Below, one piece after another: positions 8,150-14,861 of a stretch of DNA of 17,301 nt. Position numbers and translations under genes: made by a program. Origin of the DNA: Acidobacteriota bacterium (lineage in GTDB: Bacteria > Acidobacteriota > Terriglobia > Terriglobales > Acidobacteriaceae); assembly GCA_021851465.1 (NCBI GenBank), contig JAJZDL010000032.1, positions 1 through 17,301 on the forward strand. The letters run 5' to 3'. A model generated the notes under the pieces. The model was given only the letters and a program-made list of their open reading frames with translations, made no database searches and was not told the origin of the DNA. Numbering within the stretch: position 1 is the first letter of the stretch; each line of letters opens with the position of its first letter.

Positions 8150-8833
8150 ATGCATTTGAAGGCTGCCGTAGCTGCGCTGTCCCTCTCCCTTGTCTGTATG
8201 TTTTCTAGAGTAAGCTTTGCCGATTCCCTGACGTTGACTGGGGTGGGTGGCCAAAACACCGATGGGGTGTATGTCTATCCGTACCTGTTCACGGTTACGG
8301 GGCCGGGCGGTACAAACACGCTTTTGGATATGTCCTGCCTCAACTTCAATCGCGATGTGAGCATCGGGCAATCGTGGAATGCAACCCCCGTCGATGTATC
8401 GAGCATCAGCGCCAATGCGAGCATCGACGGCGAGACGGGGGCGGAGATACTTGCCGACGCCTATCTATACAACCAGTATGCCGGTGCTGCTGGCAATGCG
8501 CAGCAGACCTCGGACCTCCAGTTTGCCATTTGGAGCATCATGGATCCATCGGGCGTCTCCGGCGAGAGCGGCTTCGATGCCAATGCACAGGCGCTTGCAT
8601 CGACGGCGCTGAGCACAACGCCCACGCTTCCCCCCAGCGACTTTGCGAACGACATCGTGTTCATCCCGAGCGGCAGCTACCCCAACGGCGGCGAGCCGCA
8701 GATATTTATGACCGATCCGCCGCCCTCCGCAGTCACTCCTGAGCCAGCCAGCCTGGTCCTGGTGGGGACGGGGTTGCTTGGCGCCTTTGCCCTGCTGCGC
8801 CGCAGGCAGGGGAAGGTTGTGCTGCAAAGCTGA
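8150..8833 (+). CDS. PEP-CTERM sorting-domain protein with thioester-like Cys/Gln motifs (paralogue 1)
   Basis: A 227-residue exported protein. It has a signal peptide (MHLKAAVAALSLSLVCMFSRVSFA, cleavage near residue 24), a soluble domain, and a C-terminal PEP-CTERM signal: TPEPA at residues 196-200, a hydrophobic helix (SLVLVGTGLLGAFALL) and a basic RRRQ cluster. In this family an exosortase cuts the signal and the protein is displayed or released at the surface. The soluble domain contains SCLNF (Cys63), ILADAYLYNQY (100-110) and DLQFAIW (Gln124), the order of motifs in the Cys-Gln thioester domains of Gram-positive surface adhesins; this is a motif-level resemblance only. The start at 8150 has AGGAG upstream at good spacing and is followed directly by the signal peptide; the longer frame from 8072 would put 26 residues before it. 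It is over half identical to the next gene. Confidence 0.88.
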   Translation: MHLKAAVAALSLSLVCMFSRVSFADSLTLTGVGGQNTDGVYVYPYLFTVTGPGGTNTLLDMSCLNFNRDVSIGQSWNATPVDVSSISANASIDGETGAEILADAYLYNQYAGAAGNAQQTSDLQFAIWSIMDPSGVSGESGFDANAQALASTALSTTPTLPPSDFANDIVFIPSGSYPNGGEPQIFMTDPPPSAVTPEPASLVLVGTGLLGAFALLRRRQGKVVLQS

Positions 8834-8995
8834 GGGGGATGGTTTGCATTGCTGTGCGGTGCCGGGTCTATCGTCCAGTTTCTTCATAAATATCAATCAA
8901 TTGCGGAGAAGAGGGGCATTTCTTTGAAGGTGCGAGCGTTGCAGGGCTTCTGTACGGTAAGCGGTTGTGGACGGACGACAGACGATGCAGAGCGC

Positions 8996-9074
8996 AGGTA
9001 ATCCGGCCCACGGTTCGCAGGTAACCTCTTCGAGCGGCCATGGAACAAAATGGTTTGGTTACCATTTAATGAGT
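8996..9074 (+). promoter_or_regulatory. Conserved leader block, copy 2, upstream of second PEP-CTERM gene
   Basis: The counterpart of the block at 7863-7937: GGTAAT (8997-9002), GGTAACC (9020-9026, again exactly 23 bp further on) and GGTTACC (9057-9063), an exact inverted repeat of the middle motif, followed by CATTTAATGAG. Nearer the gene, ACGGAATTGCTG (about 9181-9193) matches the first leader too. The 453-bp gap between the two PEP-CTERM genes (8834-9286) holds this block and no gene; I saw no clear terminator after the first gene. Conservation of spacing between paralogous leaders argues for a functional control element. Confidence 0.5.
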
Positions 9075-9286
9075 CAAAAAGCGATGTTAATCATCTATAG
9101 TACTGAGATCGGGTTGATGCAGTTTACGTTTTGCGGTGGTTGACGGCTGGTGGTTTGAAGCGAGTCGGCACCGTTTCCGATACGGAATTGCTGAGTTAAG
9201 GGCAGGATCGGACAGAGCCATATGGGCCGCCGAGTTCTGAATTGATTGCAAGAATTGATTGTAAGACGAATCCCGGGAGTGTTGCT

Positions 9287-9982
9287 ATGCGATTGAAGAC
9301 CGCGTTAGTCGCTCTGTCCATTATTCTCGTCGGCATGTTCGCGCGTGAAAGCTATGCCGATACGTTGACATTGGCCGGAATTGGAGGGCAGGCGGAGGAC
9401 TATGAGTTTGTGTACCCCTACCTCTTGACCGTTACCGGACCGTACGGCACAACATCGCTGGTTGCGATGTCGTGCCTCAATTTAGATCGCAACGTTTCCA
9501 TGTATGAGAGTTGGGATGTGAATCCCATCGACGTGGCGACTGTCACACCCAGCGAGAGCATTGACGGCCAGACGGGGCAGGAGATTCTTGCCGACGCGTA
9601 TCTCTTCAACCAATATTCCAGCGCGGGCAGCCAGCAGCAGATTGACGATCTCCAGTTTGCCATCTGGAGCATCACAGATCCGACCATGACCTACGCCAAC
9701 ACTAATGGTGCATTCGATGCAAATGCGCAGGCCCTGGCCGCAACCGCCCTTGCCGTTGCTCCCACACTGCCCTCCAGCTACTTTGCGAACGACATTGTAT
9801 TTATCCCCAGCGGCGGTTATCCAGTGGGATCCGAACCGCAGGAGTTCATGACAGACCCAGTGCCACCCGCGATCACACCTGAGCCGGCCAGCCTGATTCT
9901 GTTGGGAACGGGCCTGTTCGGCGCGGTTGCAATCATGCGCCGCCGCAAGCGGACAGAGCCTGAGCCGCAGCTTACGCATTGA
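9287..9982 (+). CDS. PEP-CTERM sorting-domain protein with thioester-like Cys/Gln motifs (paralogue 2)
   Basis: A 231-residue paralogue of the preceding gene, almost collinear with it. The signal peptide ends near residue 24 (ESYADTLTL). The soluble domain keeps SCLNL (Cys63), ILADAYLFNQY (100-110), DLQFAIW (Gln123), the FDANAQALA block and YFANDIVFIPSG. The PEP-CTERM tail is TPEPA, then a hydrophobic helix and RRRKR, with about ten extra residues at the end. The start at 9287 has GGGAG 7 nt upstream; the frame remains open to 9242 without support. The Cys and Gln are among the best-conserved positions between the copies, while the surrounding loops have diverged, which fits a retained common mechanism with changed specificity. 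The exosortase needed for sorting is not in the window. Confidence 0.88.
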   Translation: MRLKTALVALSIILVGMFARESYADTLTLAGIGGQAEDYEFVYPYLLTVTGPYGTTSLVAMSCLNLDRNVSMYESWDVNPIDVATVTPSESIDGQTGQEILADAYLFNQYSSAGSQQQIDDLQFAIWSITDPTMTYANTNGAFDANAQALAATALAVAPTLPSSYFANDIVFIPSGGYPVGSEPQEFMTDPVPPAITPEPASLILLGTGLFGAVAIMRRRKRTEPEPQLTH

Positions 9983-10005
9983 GCTGCAATCCGAGGAGTT
10001 TTTTC

Positions 10006-10039
10006 AGAGTCCCGCGCCGATCATCGACGCGGGTTCTCT
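10006..10039 (+). terminator. Possible terminator after second PEP-CTERM gene
   Basis: CCCGCG (10011-10016) pairs with CGCGGG (10028-10033), and AGAG (10006-10009) with CTCT (10036-10039) around a small internal mismatch. ATTTG follows, only a weak T tract; a run of six T precedes the stem instead. Its place 24 nt after the stop and before an unrelated gene supports a terminator role. Confidence 0.45.
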
Positions 10040-10140
10040 ATTTGCGCTTTACGGACGAGGAGCCGCGATGGATGGCCTCGCTGCAGGTTGCGCGCAGGGC
10101 TGAGCTGGAGATGGAGCATCGCCCTGTGCGAGGATGAGGG

Positions 10141-11469
10141 ATGAGCTTTGAAGCAGGCGGGACGGAAGCCGTGGCGCGGATTGCGCGGCGGGCGGCGGAG
10201 CGGTTGCGGGCAGGACATCTGTGGGTGTACCGCTCGGATGTGGAGCGAATTGCGGCGGGAGTGGACGGCGTGGTTGGCGGTGGCGCGTCGATGAGCGTAC
10301 CAGCGGGGGCACTGGTGAGCGTCGTCGATGGGCGAGGGATAGCGCTGGGGACGGCACTCTACAGCGATGCGTCGGAGATCGCGCTACGGATGGTCTCGCG
10401 GCAGGCTGGCGTGGGACGGGAGGAGTACCTCGCCGCAGTGAAAGCGCGAATGAAGGCTGCGATTCGGCTGCGGGAGACGCTTGTGCGGGAGGCGTTTACC
10501 GGTGTGGGCGTTGCCGCAGAGGGGGTGAAGGCGGCGAGCGGAAGCACAGCGGTGGGAGCAACGGACGCTTGCAGACTGGTCTTCTCCGAGGCGGACGACC
10601 TGCCTGGGGTGGTGGCGGACCGCTACAACGGTATTGTTGTGCTGCAATTACTGACACAGGGAACGGCGCAGGACGACGTTCGGCGGGTGGTGGTGGAGGT
10701 GCTGCGCGAGCAGGCGTGGGTGGAAACGGTTGTGGAACGCGCGGATGCGCGGGTGCGGGAGATAGAACGACTGGCGCCGGCGCCGGAGGGGCCGTTGTAT
10801 GTGCGCGAGGGCGGTGGGGCGGCGCTGAAGACAGTGTTCACGATCAATGGGGTGCGGTTCCACTTCGACGCGGGGGCGGGGCAGAAGACCGGGGCGTTTC
10901 TGGACCAACGGCTGAACTATGCGGCCGCAGCAAGATATTCCCGTGGGCGAGCGCTCGATGTATGCACCTATCAGGGTGGGTTTGCGCTGCATCTGGCGCA
11001 GGTTTGCGAGCGGGTGACGGGGGTGGATGCGAGCCGCGCGGCGCTGGAGGTTGCGGACCGCAATCTGGAGATGAATCGCGGGTTGACGGCTCGCGTGGAC
11101 TGGATTGAGGCGGACGCGTTCGATCTGCTGCGGGATTATTCGGAGGTCGGCGAACGGTTCGATACGATTGTGCTCGATCCGCCTGCGTTTGCCAAAACAA
11201 AGCGCGCGGCGGAGGGGGCGATGCGGGGATACAGGGAGCTGAACCTTCGGGCGATGAAGATGTTGACGGCGGGTGGGACTCTGGTTACCTGTTCCTGCTC
11301 GCACCATGTGGGGATGGAGGAGTTTATCGGCGTGGTGCGCGCAGCGGCTGGGGATGCAGGACGCCGAGTGCAGGTGCTGGAGATGCGGGGCGCGTCAGCG
11401 GACCATCCGGCGATGCTGGCGCTGCCGGAGACAAGTTACCTGAAGTGTCTGGTGTGTCGGGTGGAATAG
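10141..11469 (+). CDS. rlmI: Class I SAM-dependent 23S rRNA cytosine methyltransferase, RlmI-like
   Basis: A 442-residue protein of the RlmI family, which methylates C5 of a cytosine in 23S rRNA (C1962 in E. coli) with S-adenosylmethionine. The N-terminus is PUA-like (RLRAGHLWVYRSDVERI, about residues 21-37). The family linker is present (LVFSEADDLPGVVADRYNG), as is the family block KTGAFLDQRLN before the Rossmann fold. SAM motif I is ALDVCTYQGGFALHLA (about 270-285). The catalytic-pocket motif LDPPAFAK is at 345-352, and TCSCSHH at 383-389 supplies the Cys expected of an m5C enzyme. It is about 45 residues longer than E. coli RlmI, with extra low-complexity loops near 45-60 and 118-140. The start has GAGG 7 nt upstream. 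It seems monocistronic, between the PEP-CTERM pair and a convergent receptor gene. The exact target position is inferred from the family. Confidence 0.87.
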   Translation: MSFEAGGTEAVARIARRAAERLRAGHLWVYRSDVERIAAGVDGVVGGGASMSVPAGALVSVVDGRGIALGTALYSDASEIALRMVSRQAGVGREEYLAAVKARMKAAIRLRETLVREAFTGVGVAAEGVKAASGSTAVGATDACRLVFSEADDLPGVVADRYNGIVVLQLLTQGTAQDDVRRVVVEVLREQAWVETVVERADARVREIERLAPAPEGPLYVREGGGAALKTVFTINGVRFHFDAGAGQKTGAFLDQRLNYAAAARYSRGRALDVCTYQGGFALHLAQVCERVTGVDASRAALEVADRNLEMNRGLTARVDWIEADAFDLLRDYSEVGERFDTIVLDPPAFAKTKRAAEGAMRGYRELNLRAMKMLTAGGTLVTCSCSHHVGMEEFIGVVRAAAGDAGRRVQVLEMRGASADHPAMLALPETSYLKCLVCRVE

Positions 11470-11489
11470 ATACGGTTCGAGCGATCCAG

Positions 11490-11565
11490 CCAATGGTGCA
11501 GAGTGTCGATCTTCGGACAAAATGCGGGGCTTCTTCACAGCGTTCAGAATGACAATTCATTCTGC
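11490..11565 (+). repeat. Dispersed intergenic repeat, copy 1
   Basis: This spacer sequence matches one at 17097-17183 in the same orientation. Shared landmarks in order are CCAATG-TGCAGAG, TCGGACAA-ATG, GG-TTCT, CGTTCAG and GACAA-TCATT-T. This copy ends in a perfect hairpin, CAGAATGA-CAAT-TCATTCTG (11545-11564), in the 116-bp gap between convergent rlmI and the second receptor, where it may also help end transcription; neither strand has a T run after the stem. The TTCAGAATGACA end resembles short repeats common in acidobacterial and other genomes. Confidence 0.6.
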
Positions 11566-11585
11566 TCTATAGCAATAGCGAAGAT

Positions 11586-14444
11586 CTAAAAGTGAAACCC
11601 GAGTTCCGCAGTGAGGGCGCGCGGGGTAACGTAGTGCGTGCCAGAGAAGGTGGAGAGGAAGTTGTAGAGGGCGTATTTGTTGGCGATATTGACGGCGGTG
11701 AGATGCAGGCTGCACTTGTACCTGTTGCCGTTGAAGAGGTTGTCCTGACCGAGCGAGAGGTCGAAGAGGTTGCGGTTCGCAACTCGTGGCGGGTTGCGGT
11801 CGTTGTTGCCGGTATACGGAGCGGGAACACTGAGGAGGGTAGAGCTGAATTGCGAGGCGGGGCAGAGCGCGGGCAGGGGGTGGCCGAGAGTCGCCTTGAC
11901 GCCGTTGCAGGCGAATCCGGCCTCAAACTCCTGGTCGGCGGTCAAAGGGAGGTAGACCGGCCGCCCCGTGACGGGGTTGGTGGTTGGCGGAATGTTGTTG
12001 TCCACCATCGCAATGGCGGGTTGCCCGTTGAGTGTGGTCGAGCTGTTTGGGCAGGCGGTGTTTGGGTCGTTTGAGAAGGGGTTGAAGCAGGGGGTCGATC
12101 CTGCGACCAGGCCGCTGTCGAAGCGCCAGTTGAATCCGAACCAAGGGGAGAACCTGCCGGGGATTTGGTATTGAAGATGGCTGGTCTGGTTGTATTTTTC
12201 GTCGTGGTCGATGCGGAAGGGATAGACGGTTCCCTGGGCGACGGTGGCCCCGGCCCCGGCGACCTGTGGGGGGAAGAAGCGCGCGGCGACCGAGGACATG
12301 ACGACGAAGGCGGAGAGGTTGTGGAAGTGGGGCACGTCGGCACGCAGATCGAACCCTGTGATCTTGGAGTTGTGCCAGTCGATGGGGAAGGTGATGGGTG
12401 TGTTGCCGAGGACGGAGAAGTCGAATGCGTTGCGGGTGTACTTCCAGATGTAGTCGCCGGAGACGACGAAGTACTTGCTGAGGGCCTGCTGTAGGCCGGA
12501 GTGAAACTCATTGCGGTATCCGGGCTGCAGGGTGGTTGAGACTCCGGGGGTGCAAGAGAGCAGCGGCGCGAGGACCTCGTTTCCGCAGCCTTTGCTGGAG
12601 AGGACGAGGTTCTCATTGAAGGGGGATTCGAGGGTACGAGCGTATGAGGCGCGCAGGACGGTGTTGGTCTGCTTGACGTTGTAAGACAAGCCGAGGCGGG
12701 GTTCGGCCTGGCGGGCGATGGCAAGACCGTTGTAGAGGTCTCCGCGGATGCCGACGTTGATGGTCCAGTTTCTGGCCGTGATCTGGTCCTCGACGTAGAG
12801 GGCGATCTCCTTGATGTCGGTATGGCCGAAGAAGGTGTAGTCACCACCACCTCGGGTGAGGTCATAGGGCAAGAGGACGGGGTTGAAGTTTCCTCCGGCG
12901 GAGGGGTAGTTGGAGAGATCGCCGGCCAGGACGCACTCGTTGGGATGGGTTCCGGAGAACCCTGGGAGAGAGTTTCCATTGAGGTCGACGCAGGGAGAGT
13001 TGAAGGTTGGAGCGACGATGGCGATGGTGTCGTTCTCGGTGAGGAGTGTCTGCGAGTACTCGACGCCGCTCTTGATGCTATTGATGTTCTTGACGTAGGA
13101 GAGGTCGGCGTGTGCGCCGGCATTGGTGAGGAAGCGGTCCTGGCCGACGGTCTGGTTTTGCAGCGTGGGCGGGCCGAGGTCTGCGAGCGGATCTTTACTT
13201 GGGTAGTAGTTGTATGCGTCGCGGCGCACATAGGTGGTGATATTGAAGACTGAGTTGGGGCCGAGTGTGCGGGTGTATGTGGGTGCTACGTTGAAGGTGA
13301 CGATCTTGGAGATCTGATCGGTGTTGCCGACGTTGCCGAAGATTGGATTTGCGCTGGTGCCATCGGCAATAACGTTCTGGATGTTGAGGTTATCGTAGGA
13401 GTTGGGGTTCTGGAACCAGGAGCGGCTGAGGCCGAGGTTGATGTGGATGGAATCGATGGGGGTCAACTGGCGGTCGATGCGGTCGAAGACGTTCAGCTCG
13501 TTTCCTTTGTCGTGGAAGACGGAGAATTCCGGGGGATCGAGGAAGCGGCCGGTGTCGAGCCCATCGACCTCGATGAAGTTGCCCCAGTTCGCGCCTCCGT
13601 AGCTGAGATCGACGGAGCTGGTGGCTGAGCCGAAGGAGCCGTAGGAGGCGGTGATGGAACCGGTGGGCGGATCGACACCTTGACCGGAACGGGTCGTAAC
13701 GTCGATGACGACGCTGGTCTTGCCTCCGTATTCGGCTGGGGGCGCACCCTGGATGACCTGGAGCGACTGGACGGAGTTGGAGGGAATCTCGTTGGAGAAG
13801 ACCTTGCTCTGCTGGTCTGTGATGGGCTGGCCGTCGATGGAGAAGGAGTTGGAGGCGTGGTCGCCGAGGCCGTGGAAGAGGCCGTTGGAATCTGCCGCGA
13901 TTCCGGGCGAGGCCAGCGTGACCAGCGAGGTGAGGGACGAGGACTGGCTCTCGAGGGGGAGCTTCTCGAAGAGGCCACGATCGATATCGGTGTGGGCCAC
14001 GGGATCGGCCTCAATCAGATCGCCTGCCGTTGAAGTGACATCGACGACAGTGGAAGTAGTGCTTAGTTGCAGCGTGACATTCAAGGCAATCGGAACTGAG
14101 GAGCGCACATCTGCGTCTTCGGCAACTGAGCTGAATCCGGTGGCGGAGACGGCGATGTGATATGGGTTAGGCGGGAGATTGGTGAACTGGTAGCGTCCGG
14201 CGCTGTCGGTTACGGTCTGTTGGCTATAGCCGCTGACGGGATTCTGGATGGAGATGGCTGCGCCTGGGATGATGGCGCCGGTGGAATCTGCGACTGTGCC
14301 AGCGATGGTTCCGGTGTTTCCGGAGGACTGGATGCGGGATTGTTGCGCAGACGACTGAGCCGACGCGCGCGTGATGGCGGTTGCGAACGATGCAACGAGA
14401 ATGACGAATGCAACGGCAAGGCAGCGTCTTAACGACGTGTGCAT
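11586..14444 (-). CDS. TonB-dependent receptor with carboxypeptidase-regulatory-like and plug domains
   Basis: A 952-residue outer-membrane receptor for energy-dependent import. In order: a signal peptide (MHTSLRRCLAVAFVILVASF...RASAQ, cleavage near residue 30); a carboxypeptidase-regulatory-like domain (TGTIAGTVADSTGAIIPGAA to about residue 127); a recognisable plug (about 133-254) with TDIDRGLFEKLPL, the plug core FSIDGQPITD and VIQGAPPAEYGGKTS; then the barrel to a terminal Phe (AELGFHF), the usual outer-membrane assembly signal. Four pairs of nearby Cys in the barrel half (for example CGNEVLAPLLSC) suggest disulfide-closed outer loops. The start has AAAGGGA with 8 nt before ATG; the frame extends to 14816 but that part overlaps the preceding small gene. 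That gene, 46 nt upstream, encodes a His/Cys membrane protein, which hints at a metal-related substrate. This is inference; the substrate is unknown. Confidence 0.93.
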   Translation of the reverse strand: MHTSLRRCLAVAFVILVASFATAITRASAQSSAQQSRIQSSGNTGTIAGTVADSTGAIIPGAAISIQNPVSGYSQQTVTDSAGRYQFTNLPPNPYHIAVSATGFSSVAEDADVRSSVPIALNVTLQLSTTSTVVDVTSTAGDLIEADPVAHTDIDRGLFEKLPLESQSSSLTSLVTLASPGIAADSNGLFHGLGDHASNSFSIDGQPITDQQSKVFSNEIPSNSVQSLQVIQGAPPAEYGGKTSVVIDVTTRSGQGVDPPTGSITASYGSFGSATSSVDLSYGGANWGNFIEVDGLDTGRFLDPPEFSVFHDKGNELNVFDRIDRQLTPIDSIHINLGLSRSWFQNPNSYDNLNIQNVIADGTSANPIFGNVGNTDQISKIVTFNVAPTYTRTLGPNSVFNITTYVRRDAYNYYPSKDPLADLGPPTLQNQTVGQDRFLTNAGAHADLSYVKNINSIKSGVEYSQTLLTENDTIAIVAPTFNSPCVDLNGNSLPGFSGTHPNECVLAGDLSNYPSAGGNFNPVLLPYDLTRGGGDYTFFGHTDIKEIALYVEDQITARNWTINVGIRGDLYNGLAIARQAEPRLGLSYNVKQTNTVLRASYARTLESPFNENLVLSSKGCGNEVLAPLLSCTPGVSTTLQPGYRNEFHSGLQQALSKYFVVSGDYIWKYTRNAFDFSVLGNTPITFPIDWHNSKITGFDLRADVPHFHNLSAFVVMSSVAARFFPPQVAGAGATVAQGTVYPFRIDHDEKYNQTSHLQYQIPGRFSPWFGFNWRFDSGLVAGSTPCFNPFSNDPNTACPNSSTTLNGQPAIAMVDNNIPPTTNPVTGRPVYLPLTADQEFEAGFACNGVKATLGHPLPALCPASQFSSTLLSVPAPYTGNNDRNPPRVANRNLFDLSLGQDNLFNGNRYKCSLHLTAVNIANKYALYNFLSTFSGTHYVTPRALTAELGFHF

Positions 14445-14490
14445 GAAGAGTGTCCCTTTGCGGATGTCCTGGTGCGTTTTAATCGACGTT

Positions 14491-14805
14491 CTAGGCGGGA
14501 ACGGAGACGCAAGGCGGAGGACGCATGAAGAGGGCAAAGATCGCGACAGAGATGGAGAGGATGGATTGCGGAAGGGCCTCCAGCAGGGCGACAACCGATG
14601 TAGATGGCGCTGGCGGCGGAGAATGAACAGGATGAACGGTGACGTGGACGGCTGAGCAAAGCACGCAGTCTGCGTGGTCTGCACCGTCGGCGTGGGTGTG
14701 CGCGACCTGCATGGTGCCGAGGACGACGACCAGCATGACGCAGAGGAACGCGAGGAGAATTCTCCACGACGGACCGGTGCGATGCTGTATGTCGATTCGA
14801 CCCAT
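14491..14805 (-). CDS. Small membrane protein with His-rich CxxC motif (DUF2946-like)
   Basis: A 104-residue protein with a hydrophobic segment at about 15-34, a His/Cys cluster and a second hydrophobic segment at about 81-94. The cluster is AHTHADGADHADCVLC: His36, His38, His44, Cys47 and Cys50, followed by His54, His58 and His61. This H-x-H...C-x-x-C plan resembles small DUF2946-type proteins found beside TonB-dependent receptors, sometimes in copper contexts; the match is by eye. The His/Cys cluster would lie in the periplasm if the first segment is an uncleaved anchor or signal. The start at 14805 has no Shine-Dalgarno, but TATAGT lies 9 nt upstream, suggesting leaderless mRNA; a TTG at 14865 is less likely because it would overlap the ligA stop. 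It precedes the receptor by 46 nt and probably shares its transcript. Confidence 0.62.
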   Translation of the reverse strand: MGRIDIQHRTGPSWRILLAFLCVMLVVVLGTMQVAHTHADGADHADCVLCSAVHVTVHPVHSPPPAPSTSVVALLEALPQSILSISVAIFALFMRPPPCVSVPA

Positions 14806-14814
14806 ATAAAGTCC

Positions 14815-14820
14815 ACTATA
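14815..14820 (-). promoter_or_regulatory. -10 box of small His/Cys gene, leaderless start
   Basis: TATAGT on the minus strand ends 9 nt before the ATG at 14805, so transcription would begin 2-3 nt from the start codon. No good -35 is visible (CACTTT at 17-bp spacing). It lies between the ligA stop and the small gene and would uncouple the receptor operon from ligA. Confidence 0.4.
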
Positions 14821-14861
14821 GCGCAGGAGCGAGGGTAAAAGTGCCCTACGTCTGGAGTTCT

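Noticed and set aside
8950..9080. Cyclic-di-GMP (GEMM) riboswitch in the PEP-CTERM leaders
   Set aside because: The GGTTACC-ATT end recalls part of the GEMM-I core, but the rest of the conserved core and its two-stem order could not be found.
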